Assembly: GCA_009760855.2 (NCBI GenBank)
Contig: WPIO01000330.1
Coordinates: 19,771-83,770 of the forward strand
Direction of reading: 5' to 3'
DNA from: Cristatella mucedo
Taxonomy: Eukaryota > Bryozoa > Phylactolaemata > Cristatellidae
DNA length: 64,000 nt
This document shows positions 1-11,649 of this stretch, one piece after another (positions within the stretch are counted from its first letter, which is position 1; each line of letters opens with the position of its first letter). The position numbers were made by a program, and so were the translations under genes. The notes under the pieces were generated by a model. That model saw only the letters and a program-made list of their open reading frames with translations. It did not search any database and was not told the DNA's origin.

Positions 1-389
1 AGCTTCTAATAGATATGAACTCAGTCATTTAATAAGCTGACTAGTATTATGTTGGTTCATTAAGTAGAGTTATAAGACCTTGACTTAACAGTGCCCTTTT
101 TGAATGCCAAAGGGAAATGTTTCTTCAAAGTTCTAATTGTAAGACTACGCCATCGATGATGCTTATTCTACATTCCAATCTACCAGACGTTAAACATCCA
201 TAAGCATTTGCTTGCTTATCTTTTTCAACTTATGTAGTGGCATTAAATGCAATCTGACCCTTTCGACACAAAGTGTCGAACTTGAACCGACTGAATTGAG
301 CCACCATCAGTTATAGGGGTCCCATATAGACCAGGTGACTAACTCATACTCCTATTATTTGGAAATGAAGACCACCTGCTACAGCATTG
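1..389. other. unannotated flank
   Basis: AT-rich sequence with no long reading frame and no similarity by eye to the LINE, SINE or LRR segments elsewhere in the window. It may be intron of the ROCO gene or intergenic DNA. Confidence 0.4.
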
Positions 390-1369
390 TAAGCTAATGA
401 TAACGATAATAATAAAATGGCACTTGATAAAGCGCCCTCAGAGAACTCAATCTCTTTCTAGGCGCTTTACATTTGCAGCAAAGGGAAATGCAATTGAATG
501 GTGAGTAATATCGTGCTTGATAAACAAACAAAAAGAATAACATGGTTAGGGGTGACATGCACAAGGTCAGCATGCAAATGTGGTTAGTGGCAGCATGCAC
601 AGTGTCAGCAGGCATAAGCACATGAAGGACGAGTCACAGGGACCCACTAAATACTGTCCTAACTAGGTGTGTTTTTGAGACCTTTTTAAATGCGGTCAGG
701 TCAGGGGATGTTCTGACACAGGTCGGGAGTGAGTTCCAAGCTTTGGGAGCATACGAACTTAATGCATGGTCTCCAAAGGATTTGAGGTTTGCACGAGGTA
801 TTTGTAGACTGTTGGATTCAGAAAAGCAGATGGTACGATGCTTGGCCTAATGGGAGAGTGTATCTGCGAGCTAGGGTGGAGCCAAAGAATGAAGTGACCT
901 AAAAGTAAGCGTCAAAACCTTGAAGTCAATCCGTTGCTCGACTGGTAGCCAGTGCAGGTCGGCAAGAAGTGGAGTAACGTGGTAAGCGCGATGCTCACGA
1001 CAGACAAGCCTAGCTGCAGAGTTTTGCACCAGCTGCAATCGCCTGATTGCTCATACTGGTTGGCCAGTAAGCAGTGAGTTGCAGAAGTCGAGACGGGATG
1101 TTACGAATGCATGGACCAACTTGGACGTGGTATTCTTATCTAAACAAGCCCGAATTTTAGCAACGTTATGAAGCTGAAAATAGGCAGATTTGACTGTTGA
1201 GCTGATACGGTTGTCTAACAAGAGGTCGCTTTCGAATGTGACACCTTAATTTCGAGCTGATTCAACTGGAGATATGCTGGCAGAGCGAGTTTTGATCGTC
1301 AGCCTTTCCAATTCTGAATCACACTGGGTTTGCCCATATCTAGTAAGTTACTTTGATCATCGTTTAGTT

Positions 1370-2511
1370 TTAGAAAATTTGCTGCCATCCACGTGCAGAT
1401 GTCATCAATACATGCAGCAAGTGAGTTGATAGAATTTGAGGAGCTAGAAGGCTGGGAGGGATCAAAGCAAAAGTACAACTGAGTGTACTGAGATCCGCAT
1501 AGAAGCGAAAGCCTAGTTTGTGCTTGGCAATCACATCAGCAAGAGGGAGCGTATAAACCGTGAAAAGAACCGGACCTAGCACCGAGCCCTGAGGTACTCC
1601 ATATTTCAGAGGTACTTCAGATGATCTTTGTCGATTCACGTCAATACTCTGGAGGCTCCCACTGAGATCGGACCTGAACCACTGCAGAGCAATGCCAGTG
1701 ATGCCCAGGCGAGATGAGATGGGCTCTAGAAGAACTCTGAGATCGATGGTATCAAAAGCTGCCGAGGGATCGAGCAAAACAAGCAGAGACACTTTACCCA
1801 TGTCTGTATTCCTAAGTAGGTCGTTGTTTACCCTAAGCATGCTGACTCTGTGGAATGATTATATATAGCTCTAAAGCCAGACTGGAACTTACTAGCAAGG
1901 TGTGAGGTTTCGATACACGAGTTCAGCTTGTTCGCCACGACCCGTTCCAGTGTCTTTGATAGGAATGTTAGAAGGGAGACTGGGCCGTAGTTGCTCAAGT
2001 TCTCTTGGTCCTGTGTCGCTTTCTTGAGAAGTGGCCTGACTAAAGCTTTTTTGAAAGGTGCTGGGACATGACCAAAGGGTAATGACATATTAATGAGGTT
2101 AGTTATGCATGGCAGCAGCAGATCAATGCAACGTAGGAGCAGGACAGTGGGAATAGGGTCCAGAGGACTTGTTGGCTTCTTTGATTGAGATACGAATTTC
2201 AGGACTAGACCACTAGTGACCTGCTTAAATGTAGCCGTTGAGGTGCAGCCAGGAATTTGGGGACAACATTCTAGTGGGGATGTTCTCATCACAGGGATGG
2301 ATTCCCTGATCTTGTCTATCTTATGCACAAATAATCGAGAGAAGCGATCAGCTAGATCATCACAAGGATCATCAAGTAAAGAGCTAATCTGGGAGCAGTT
2401 GAGGAGATGTTTGATCGTCAACATTAGCATTTTTGGTTTGTGCATCTGTGATTCAACAGTGTTTCTATTGAAGCAAGACTTTTCTTTTGCTAGGATCAAT
2501 TGGTACGACAT
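1370..2511 (-). pseudogene. LINE-B reverse transcriptase, broken
   Basis: Two overlapping reading frames (1828-2511, then 1370-1840) encode the palm and fingers of a non-LTR reverse transcriptase. Visible motifs are DPIPTVLL and VRPLLKKA (finger region), SNYGPVSLL followed by [19 protein letters not shown] (motif A region), [11 protein letters not shown] (motif B region) and FYADLS where FYADD is expected (motif C). Loss of the second catalytic aspartate plus the frame break at about 1830 makes it non-functional. Host genes are not affected. It is an insertion upstream of the LRR exon array. Confidence 0.8.
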
Positions 2512-2865
2512 ACGTCTTCATATGCCTTTTGATGGAGAGCCAGTCTAGATTTTGTGCATGCTTTTTCAAGCTTTCGCTTGGAAGACTTGGCTAGTTTAAT
2601 GTCTGTGGTAAACCATAGGCCGTCTAGGTGGGGGCGCACAGTATGCTTTGTCAGTGGTGCAAACTCGTCGAGCGTGTCAGCTAGTGTAATGTTGTAGCTA
2701 TCTACCAATGATGACAGATCGGAGGGAGGACTGAGCAGCAGAGGTGATACAGATATTCTAGCACGGACAGCATCGATGTCAAGGGTCTTGAGCTTTCGTG
2801 ATTCGCAGGTTATTTTAGAGGAGGAGGTGGGCACACACTGTAGATTGAATAAGATCCACATGTGG

Positions 2866-3480
2866 TCAGATAAGCAGCATTTGGTAATAATTGGTGATGA
2901 CAAAGTGCAGTTGTATGCGAAAATCTGATTCGAATGTGTGACCCTCGATGTGAGTAGGGCCATGCACATGAGCCACAAGAGACAACGAGTCAGTCAGTTC
3001 ACGAAATTCGGTGCTGAAAGCGTCAGTTAAGTTATTAAAATGAACGTTGAAATTACCCATGACGAGGATGGGTCGATTTCTTGCACACAGAATCGCAATG
3101 AGATGGAAGAAATCTGAGATAAGGAGGATTTGGTACCTGATGGGCGATAGACTACTGCCACTATCGGTAGCTTGTTTTCGGATGAGACCAAGACATTTGA
3201 TTAAAAAGACTGCTTCGAGGGTACTGCAAATGGCTTGAAGTTTAATTTCGAGCAAACGATAATAGCAACTCCACCTCCAGTTTTGATTGATCTAGGGGTG
3301 TGAAAGAACGAGAAACCAGATGGGGTTGCGTCTTTAATTGTTGAGCAGTTTGTCGACCTCAGCCAAGTTTCAGTTACGGCGAGCAGGTAGATACCATTTT
3401 CAGAAATTAGGTAGCCTATTACCTGAGGTTTATTTCACATTGTGCGAGTATTCCAAAGGCAAGCGTTAAGTCTGGCTGAT
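2866..3480 (-). pseudogene. LINE-B AP-like endonuclease remnant
   Basis: Read on the minus strand, this part shows successive endonuclease landmarks: a TETWL block near 3360, an IKTGGGVAII block near 3270-3290, RPILVMGNFNVHFN near 3040-3075 (the GDFN catalytic motif, here GNFN) and a THIEGHT block near 2940. These are typical of the apurinic/apyrimidinic-type endonuclease that nicks target DNA for LINE insertion. Stops separate the blocks. The order, endonuclease then linker then RT, supports a CR1/L2/Jockey-type architecture. The exact clade is not resolved by eye. Confidence 0.65.
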
Positions 3481-3775
3481 GGAGTTACAACAGGCCTGAT
3501 GACCACTAAGTTGGAGAGATTTACAGTGACGCATGTGGGGGAGCGTGCTGAGCGGTTCGAGACAATGCTAGGAATACCAAACTCAGCTTGCAGTTCCAGC
3601 CCAACGAGCTGGTTCTGACCTGGCGGTTCCTGCCACTGCAGTGGCTACTGGGTGCTTTTCTTTTGTTAATGCATAGTTCATGAATCTTAGCAACAACATT
3701 ATTATCTAGGAATGCATTTGATCTACGATGACGAAGCGATAACAGCTGCTGATGATCATAACTAACAAGCAGGTC

Positions 3776-5094
3776 TGCTAGATCTGTCTGCTGCCTTCGA
3801 CACCATTGATCACCAAGTTCTGCTTGAACGATTGAGAACAAGGATCGGTCTGGCAGACGAAGCACTGGCATGGTTTAAATCCTACTTGTCTGATCGTGTT
3901 CAATCCGTGTCGTGTGGGGGTCAGGTCTCAGACATGAGAAGGGTCACCTGTGGAGTCCCTCAAGGGTCTGTACTTGGTCCCTTGCTGTTCTCCATTTATA
4001 CACAACCTCTGGGAAAAGTGATTAAGGCCCATGGAATAGGATGTCACTTCTATGCTGACGATACTCAGTTGTATTTGTCATTTAAACCGTCGGAATCTGC
4101 TGCAGCAACTGAGAAACTGAATGCTTGCCTTGCCGATATTCGATCCTGGATGTCGGAAAACTTCCTGAAATTAAATGACGATACAACTGAACTGCTTCTC
4201 ATAGGACACCCTAAGCGTGTGGCTGGATTAAAAGGCTTTGCTGTTCTAATAGGTGATGCTATTGTGCGACCTTCACCACGTGCTCGTAATCTAGGTGTCG
4301 TGTTCGACAGCTGCCTCAATTTGAAAAGCTTCATTCAGAAGACTGCCTCTACAGCTAGCCATCACATCCAATCCCTATCCAAGATTAGAAGCTGTCTCCC
4401 ACAGTGGCTTGTAAAATATTTAACAAGCTCTTTAGTTCTGTCTCGGCTTGATTATTGTAATTCCCATTTGGCTGGGCTACAAAAGAAAGCTATTATGCCA
4501 CTACAGCGGACTGGCGGCAAGGCTGGTCTTCAAGTCCCAGCGGTTTGAGCACGCGTCTCCTTTGCTGAAAGAGCTAGAATGGTTGCCGGTTGAGCAAAGG
4601 ATACAGAGCAAAGTTCTTACGCTGACCCAAAAGGCCCGTCACGGCTTGGCTCCTTCATACCTAGCTGAACTGCTGAATCAGTTTCAGCCTGTTCGCGTTC
4701 TCAGGTCCTGTGTGGACAATAAATTAGCTGTCCCATTCCTATGCTTAAAGGCAGTTGGCGACAGAAGCTTTAGCTCAGCAGGTCCTAGACTGTGGAACTC
4801 GCTTCCACAATTCTTACGCAACGACATCTACTCTGCAACTGCCGACTATGGCACATCTTTTTCAGCGGTCCTGAACTGCTACTTCTATTCTACTCACTAC
4901 CTCAACTGCTCTCCTAACTCTGCTATGCTTCCCACTTTCTCTTTGTTGCGTGAGACGAAGTCTGTTGGCTACCGAATGCGTACCGAAAGCCGCTTCAGCT
5001 GTGAGTGAGCTATACAAAACTCTCCTGCGTAACACCCACATGGTCTTTTTGACTTTGTGAAGTTACTGACGGAGATACATTACATTACATTACA
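3776..5094 (+). mobile_element. LINE-A copy, 5'-truncated, near-intact 3' half
   Basis: This is a second non-LTR family (LINE-A), opposite in orientation to the adjoining LINE-B. It begins abruptly inside the RT palm ([13 protein letters not shown], out of frame with the next part) and ends with the simple repeat tacattacattacatt at 5079-5094, which is the 3' tail of all LINE-A copies here. Coding runs 3832-4548 and then 4448-5008, with one frameshift near 4500. The truncated 5' end and simple-repeat 3' end are typical of target-primed reverse transcription. This copy and that at 20461-22873 are the best-preserved LINE-A copies in the window. Confidence 0.8.
3832..5008 (+). pseudogene. LINE-A reverse transcriptase C-terminal half
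   Basis: The first frame (3832-4548) contains [18 protein letters not shown] (motif B) and an intact [14 protein letters not shown] (motif C with both aspartates). [14 protein letters not shown] and the thumb follow. The second frame (4448-5008) carries the conserved post-RT region with HGLAPSYLAELL, DRSFSSAGPRLWNSLP and a C-terminus ending at 5008. A single frameshift near 4500 separates the two. The N-terminal RT fingers and the endonuclease are absent because of 5' truncation, so the copy cannot move by itself. Confidence 0.8.
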
Positions 5095-5389
5095 GGATAA
5101 TAATATAGGAGCTGTTAGGTAACTACTGCATTAAGTGCTGATATTAATCTGCTTGGTGGAATGCGATTATTCAAAGGCTGATAATTGCATCTTTTAGCAG
5201 AGATCATATGCTCAGCTAATTTGCAGCTTTTACTTTTAATTTACTCTATGGCAACTATGTTCTAGTCTTCTCCTCTTGTCGAAAATGTGTCGACTTTGTG
5301 GCAAACACAGTCGATTTCAGTTAAGGTAATGGGAGTGATGCATAGGGACCTAATAGATAGGAGATAAAAAAGGTGATAAATACACTTTT

Positions 5390-6200
5390 TGCTACTAGAA
5401 CGATTGAAAATAACATCTGTCTGACAGATGAGGCACTAGCATGGTTTAATCTATCTGTGTCGTGTAGGGCTCAAGTGTCATCCACCAGCCAAGTCACCTG
5501 TTGAGTTCCTCAACGGTCTATCCTCCTTGCGTTGCTGTTCTACTTTTATACTCAAACTCTGGGAAAAGTGTTTCAGGCCCTTGGCGTAGCCATTCGCTAT
5601 TAGGCTGACGATATGCAACTGTATTTGTCATTCAAACCGCTGGAACCAGCTGCAGCAACTGATAAACTAAATACTCGCCTTGCCCACATTCGTTTCTCGA
5701 TGTCGGCTTATGTTATTAAACTGAGCGATAATTAAATTGAAGTGCTACTCATACGGCACCCAAAGCACGTCGCTGGATTACAAGGCTTTGCTCTTCTAAT
5801 ACGTGATACTGTTGTGCAACCATCATCGTGCCCTCGGAATTGGCGTGCCGTCCTTCGCCTACATTTGGAAAGCTTCGTTAAGAAGACTGCTTCCAGAGCT
5901 ATTAATAATGTCGATCCCAATTTAAGACAAGGAACTGTCGTCTGTAGTGTCTTGAAAAATATTCAGCTAGCTCTATAGTACTGTCTTATCTAGATTATTG
6001 TGAACACATTTAGGTTAGGCTACCTGGAAAATCCACTAGGCCAGTGCAGCTAGCTATGAATAGGGCTACAAGGCGAGTTCCATAAATCCGAGAGGTTCTT
6101 CTCTTTCTTTAAGAAAGCTTCGGTGGCTGCCGGTTGATCGATGGATGCAGGGGAACGCTGTCCACTACGACAGTTAGGTTAAGGCTTTAGAGATGACTGG
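5390..6200 (+). mobile_element. old LINE-A remnant of unit 1
   Basis: A degenerate RT segment is recognisable by blocks shared with LINE-A, for example the stretch around 5620-5700 (YLSFKPLEPAAATDKLNT with later substitutions) and the HPKHVAGLQGFALLI part at 5755-5800. Stops and frameshifts are frequent. Equivalent copies occupy the same place in units 2, 4 and 5. Confidence 0.7.
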
Positions 6201-6920
6201 CACGGGTTGTCGAGGGTAGCTTGCTGCAGTGTTGTATGTGGCACAACTTCCTGCAACGTTGTATCTAGTTCTTACGTCAAAGTTTCCTACAAAAATAATA
6301 GAGCAGCTTCTTAGCTTCGTGTCACCAAATTTTGTCGAATTTGATCACCTCTTCAAAAGAATATGTGCTTAGCCTTTTCTGCATACTCCCTTCTTAAAGG
6401 ACCAGTAATTGACATTGATACAAACCACGAATCAATTTGCGTTCTTGACTAAACCTATGAGGCACCTAAAACTGTGAACTTGTTGACTGATATCACAACT
6501 TTTCGAGGCTTATGATATTCAAGACGAAACGTATGTAAGATATGTTCACTTTATAGACTTCCGGTAGTTTTTATATTGACTATATATGTATACTATATAC
6601 GTATTGCTATCTCCAATTAGTTTTTGTTGCTCTTAGTACTTATTTCAGCATCTGTGAGCTGTATCGTGTTTCGAACGACTCTAAAAGTCTTCATTTCTTC
6701 CACGTGTAAAGTGAACATTAATAAAGTGTTATGTTCACGCTGCAGATTGTGTTTAACAGATGTTTTACTAGTGCTGTTGATATTGCCGATTATAGTATGA
6801 CTTCAATGTGCTGTGTCTGCTACCTATTTAGAATATGTCATTGCGGTTAACTTCTCTTACGGCACATTTATGAGGCTTGCAAGAGAGAAAACCATGTTTA
6901 CTTTCCATTTCTATTTCTAG

Positions 6921-7261
6921 CTTGAGCTGCTCAATAATAATAATAGTAATAATATTACTGCACTTGATCAAGTGCCATCAGAGAACATAATCTCTTTCTA
7001 GGCGCTTTACATTTGCTGCAAAGGGAAATGCAATTGAATGATAACTAAAATCACTCTTGAAAAACAAACAAAATGAATAATATGGTTAGGGGTTGCATGC
7101 ACAGGGTCAGCATGCAATGTGGTTAGTGGCAGCATATCAGCGGAAACGAGAAGCTAACCACTTTACCCTCGGTGATATGCCAGCTTCAAGCTCTGAAAAC
7201 GCTGGTGGCTCGTTCTTGTGGCCTACCTGAACTGCCGGACTTCTGGGACGGCATGAAGTCG
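6921..7261 (+). pseudogene. LRR exon, unit 1 copy, split by a LINE-B insertion
   Basis: The exon starts after an acceptor (tatttctag at 6912-6920). Its first 15 nt lie at 6921-6935 and the remaining 126 nt at 7136-7261, followed by the donor gtaagc at 7262. Together the two parts add up to exactly 141 nt, the length of the four intact copies. The 3' part encodes LRR sequence such as KLTTLPSVICQLQALKTL and CGLPELPDFWDGM. The 200-bp LINE-B piece between them carries stops, so this copy cannot be used as a whole exon, although the reading frame of its own codons is still clean. Disruption therefore looks recent. Confidence 0.75.
6936..7135 (-). mobile_element. LINE-B 3' end inserted in LRR exon 1
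   Basis: A short 5'-truncated LINE-B copy in antisense. On the plus strand it starts with aataataatagtaataat (the element's simple-repeat tail). The 3' hairpin block (about 6960-7010) and about 120 bp of 3' UTR follow. The junction repeats only at/aat, so any target duplication is very short. None of the other four units has it, so it postdates the tandem duplication. Confidence 0.8.
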
Positions 7262-7324
7262 GTAAGCTCAGAAGTAAAATTGCCAAGCCTAGATTTAAAA
7301 TAGAAGTTTAGCCCGGCCATGTCT

Positions 7325-9178
7325 ACCTACTATAAAAAATAATTGTTGAAGCACTGGTGCACTTTTCTAAAATTCCCACGTCTACGGTCAACAATCACCT
7401 TAAACCCTTTGAGGTTACCTATTTACCTAGTGATCCTTGTGGTGATCATGATCAGAGCTTCTGTAGCATTGTCAACAAGATATAAAAGATCATATTCCAG
7501 CCCTAGGGTGGCAGCTTAACATGCCAATTGGTAACATATCTTTCAACTGCATGCAGTTCCTCAGTATCTACGTTCAAGGAAGCAATGAGGGGCAATATTC
7601 TGAAGTGGATATCCCAATCAAAGAAGAGAAATAGTCCAGTAGGCCCTATTCTTGCTCTCCTGCTTCCGATATGCTATTGTCTTCTGGTTCTATGCACATG
7701 ATACACAATACAGATGTCATTAGCCTTTTTTCAAGTCCAAGCACCTTTCAAAAAGGCATTATTTAGGCTACTACTCATTAAAGCAACTATTGACCATGAG
7801 AACTTGAGCAACTTCTCTGTTTCTCTTCTACAGCTCCTATAAAAAAGCTGGACTGATTCGTGGCAGACCAGCTGAACTCTTATATTGGAATTGCTCACGT
7901 AGCGAGTAAGATTCAATCTGGTTATAGAACTAATCAGTCCACGGAGCCAACATAACTTCGGGTGTATTATGTATGACCTTAGGTATGGAGGCTTAAGCTT
8001 GTTTGGCTCGAGCTTTCGGCCGGTCTTGACACAATCGATCTGCCAGCCCATCGTGAGTGCTGTCCATCTTGCATGTTCATCACTGGCACTGCACTGCAAT
8101 GGTCGAGTTCCTATCTCAGTAGCCGACTCCAGAAAATATTTGTTTACGGACAAAGATCACTATCGGACCTTGTTTGAAGTAGAGGTGTCTCAGGGCTCTG
8201 TGCTTAGTTGTGTTCGTTTAACAGTTTAGACTGACCACTTGCCAATGTGATAGCCAGGCACAATCTAGGCTTTCACCACGTATAGAACACTCACTGGCCC
8301 CTTTGCTTTTACGCCTCCTAGTCTTTCAGCATGTAAAATATTCTCACCTTTCATGCTGCATGTATATATGACATCCACACATGAATGTAAGCAAATCTTT
8401 ATAAATTATATGATTAAAGCAACTTACTCGTTATGGAAAAAACTGTGTAATTTCCAATCGGGTACCGTTATATCGTACAATCGGCTCTGGTCTTTTATAT
8501 GTATTATTGAATCTAAGGCTTCCCATTCCAAATGGACCGTTTATTGAACGACCACATGAGTTCCACTGTCAAGCCTGCATACCTTCATCTAAATAATATC
8601 ATTAAATTCGGGCTTCTTTAGCCTGGGATAATACACTTATATTGTGAATTTTTGTGCAGCTTCCTGTCTCGACCTCCTAATTTCACTGTTCGTTTGCCAG
8701 TATTTGCAACACGGTTCCTTTTTCTTTAGCCCCAGCCTACCTATCCGATTTGCTTCCCCACGAGGCTAAGCATGCTACTACTCACCCTTCTAAATCTGGT
8801 GGTTTACCTACACCTCAAATGAATGTCTAGTCCTTTGGAGACCTTGTCGTTAGGTCGCATGGTCCTAAAGCCTATACAGACTTTGGCCTATCGTCATGAC
8901 GGATCCTACTTTAAAGGATGTTTAAAAGTATACAACTATCCCACCACTTAGTGGGTCCGTGTGATTTTCCTTTTGTGTGCTTAACTGCGAGGACACCTTT
9001 ATTGCTGCCATTTGCCACTGTAGCATGGTGACCCTGTATGTGTCCCCTCAAACTAGGTTGTGCTTGTAGTCATGGAGCATTCTAGTAGCAGTTTCGTCCT
9101 GCTCCCTTTTCAGGAAATTTAAATTACTTAGTTCTCTTAAGATGCTTCGTAAATGTATTATCATTGCTTACGTTTAAA
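7325..9178 (+). mobile_element. old LINE-B remnant of unit 1
   Basis: Begins with a tract matching the LINE-B linker (tactataaaaaataattg, then gttgaagcactggtgcac, near 7328-7362), passes through decayed RT and post-RT sequence and ends in the LINE-B 3' UTR (ttagtgggtccgtgtgattt near 8947, tail block near 9115-9165). No long frame survives. The equivalents in units 2, 3, 4 and 5 begin at about 11650, 14300, 18650 and 25440. Confidence 0.7.
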
Positions 9179-9180
9179 AC

Positions 9181-9915
9181 TTATGAATGCTGAAGCCTAT
9201 TGAGGCGTGTACACTCTGATGCTGCACGGTGTATCTGGAATCATGTTTAGTTTATATTGAAAATAATATTTTTGATATGGCTAAAAATGATTACACATTG
9301 TTAGAACCTAAAATGACGGTTAAAGCGGCTTCACAAGTAGCTGGTGGTTGTTAGCTGCAGAACTGTTTGGAACAATTCCAAACGAGACGTCACCTGTAAC
9401 AATTCACCTGTGCTTAGCATTTCGCTTTATCTAAAACTTAACGCTCTAAATAGCATTAGTTATTTAAAGCCGGTAACTTTAATCATATTTTCTATTGAAA
9501 GGTTTGTCGACTCAGAGTACCTCAGTCGACAAGCTAACTACTTGTCAATCCTGTTATCGATGCTTCCGAAAATGCAAGAGTTGTCATCAGATAGGACTAC
9601 GAAGTTCGCATGTAGTTCATACCAAATTAAAAATAGAAGGTGCTGTTCGGTAACTACGCTATTAAATGCTCACATAGATGAGCTTGGTGGAATGCGATTA
9701 TTCAAAGGCTGATGACTGGACCTTCTAAGAGAGATTATATCCTCAGCAAACTTGACGCTTCTACTTTCGGTGGACACTGTGGTAACTATACTTTAGCCTT
9801 CTCATTCGGTCAATAATTCGTGGACTTTGTTGGAAACAGGGTCGAGTTCAGGTTAGATAAAAAGAGTGATGCAGAGGGACTTGATAGGGAGGAGATAAGA
9901 AAGGTGATGAATACA
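9181..9915. repeat. unit spacer (unit 2)
   Basis: Non-coding spacer between the LINE-B tail of one unit and the LINE-A remnant of the next. A near-palindromic tract around 9505-9530 (gtcgactcagagtacctcag, then tcgac) recurs near 13850, 16490, 23245 and 27540. I see no exon in it. Confidence 0.5.
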
Positions 9916-9919
9916 ATTT

Positions 9920-10720
9920 TTGGTACTTAAACAATTGAGGATAACATCTGTCCGTCAGATGACGCACTGGCTTGGCTTATTCCATCCGGTTCATGTAGGG
10001 CTCAAGTGTCATCCAGCAGCCAAGTCACCTGTGGAATCCCTCAACGGTCCATCCTCGTTCCGTTGTTGTTCTCCTTAAGTACTCTAAATCTGGGAAAAGT
10101 GTTTCAGCTCCATAGCGTAACATTTCGCTTTTCGGCTGACGATATGCAACTGTATTTGTCATTAAAACCGTTGGAACCAGCTGCAGCAACTGATAAACTG
10201 AATACTTGCCTAGCCGTAGTTCGATCCAGGATGTTGGCTAATAATATCACACTGAGCACTAATTAAACTGGAGGGCTACTCACAGGGTACCAGAAGCATG
10301 TGGCAGAACTGCAAGGCTTAGCTCTTCTAATAGGTGATACTGTTGTGCGACCATCATCGTTTGCTCGAAGTTGGGGTGCAGTCGTTAGCCTACGTTTGGA
10401 AAGCTTCGTTAGGAAGACTGCTTCCAGAGCTAATAATAACATCGATCTCTATTTAGGATCAGGAACTGTCGTCCACTGTGTCCTGAACAATATTTTGCTA
10501 GCGCTAAAGTACTCTCTTATCTACATTTTTGTAAATCTCTTTAGGCTTGGCTACCTCGAAAAGCCACTAGGCCATTGTAGCTAGCTATGAATAGTGCTAC
10601 AAGGCTAGTTCGGAAATCCCAGAGATTTTCCTACTTCGTTAAGAAAGCTTCGATGGCTGCCTATCGATCAACGGATGCAGATGAGCATAGTCAACTGTGA
10701 CAGTTAGGTTAAGGTTTTAG
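9920..10720 (+). mobile_element. old LINE-A remnant of unit 2
   Basis: Decayed RT segment in the plus orientation. It has recognisable motif B (QVTCGIPQRSILVPLLFS, 10021-10075) and motif C in the form RFSADDMQLYLSLKP (about 10125-10175). Frames 10006-10266 and 10300-10584 are remnants separated by a stop. Confidence 0.7.
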
Positions 10721-11450
10721 AGATGAGTGGCACCGATTGTCAATATTAGCTTGCTGCAGTGTTGTATCTTGCACAAATGCTGCAACATTGTATCTTGTTC
10801 TTACTTAAAAGTTTCCGACAAAAGGAACCAAGCAGCTTCCTAGCTTCGTGTCACCGAATTTCGTCAACTTAGGTCACCTCTTCAAAAGAATATGTCCTCA
10901 GGCTTTTCTGCATGCCACATTCTTCGGGTACCAGTAATTTACATTGATACAAGCAGCGAATCCATGTGCATCCTTGAGTAAACCTACGAGGCACCTCAAA
11001 CAGTGAAGTCGTTGACTGATATCACAACTTTTCGAGGCTATCTGACATTCAAGACAAAACTTGTGTTAGATGTGTTCACTGTATTTACTTCCGGAAGTTT
11101 TTATGTTCACTATCTGTGTATGCTATATACGTATTGCTGTCTCAAATTAGTTTTTGTTGGGCTTCATGCTTACTTTAGCAGCTGTAAACATTTGCATAAT
11201 TTGTACGACTCCGGAAGTCTTCATTTGTGCCTCACGTCAAGCGAACATAAATAAAGTGCTACGTTCACGGTGCGGATTATGTTCGACAGATGTTTTACTA
11301 GTGCTGTTTATAATGCCGATTATTGTACGACTTCAATGTGCTGTGTCTGCTACCTATTCATCATACGTTTTTGCTGTTAACTTCCCTTACAGCAATTTTA
11401 TAAGGCTTGCAAGAGTGTAAACCAGGTATACTTTCCATTTCTGTTTCTAG

Positions 11451-11591
11451 CTTAAGCACCTTGATATCAGCTTGAACAAGAAGCTAACCACTTTACCTTC
11501 TTCGATATGCCAGATTCAAGCTCTGACACAGCTGGTGGCTCAGTCTTGTGGCCTAACTAAACTGCCAGACTCCTGGAACGGCATGAAGTCG
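11451..11591 (+). CDS. LRR exon, unit 2 (47 codons, two leucine-rich repeats)
   Basis: A phase-0 exon bounded by a polypyrimidine acceptor (tttctgtttctag, ending 11450) and a strong donor (gtaagc at 11592). All 47 codons are open. Two 23-24-residue LRRs are visible: LKHLDISLNKKLTTLP followed by SSICQIQ, then ALTQLVAQSCGLTKLP followed by DSWNGMKS. This is the LxxLxIxxNxxLxxLPxxI pattern of ROCO-type and other intracellular LRR proteins. LRRs form curved solenoids whose strand residues bind ligands or partners. Closest to the unit 5 exon: I count five nucleotide differences, four of them amino-acid changing. It probably belongs to the ROCO gene ending in the exon at 53411. No transcript evidence is available here. 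Confidence 0.72.
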
Positions 11592-11649
11592 GTAAGCTCA
11601 GAAGTAGAGTTGCAACGCCTACATTTAAAAAAATGTTTAGCCTAGGCAA

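Larger units (their letters stand above)
390..3775 (-). mobile_element. LINE-B copy (CR1/L2/Jockey-like non-LTR retrotransposon), decayed, longest copy
   Basis: The element reads right to left. Its 3' end near 390-520 has an AT-rich (TAA)n-like tail followed by a hairpin block, gcgccctcag to taggcgc on the plus strand, that recurs in every LINE-B 3' end here. Upstream in element sense come the post-RT domain (about 600-1330), reverse transcriptase (1370-2511), a linker (2496-2978) and an AP-type endonuclease (about 2866-3480). A short 5' coding part follows up to the junction with LINE-A at 3776. This is the only LINE-B copy here that retains endonuclease sequence. Multiple frameshifts and stops break it, and the RT box reads FYADL instead of FYADD, so it is inactive. 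The boundary at 3776 is abrupt and meets an oppositely oriented LINE-A, which suggests that the later element inserted here. Confidence 0.8.

Noticed and set aside
8353-8547. Conserved 64-residue frame repeated at 12689 as a gene family
   Set aside because: It lies in decayed LINE-B RT/post-RT sequence of the tandem units. Similarity follows from unit duplication.
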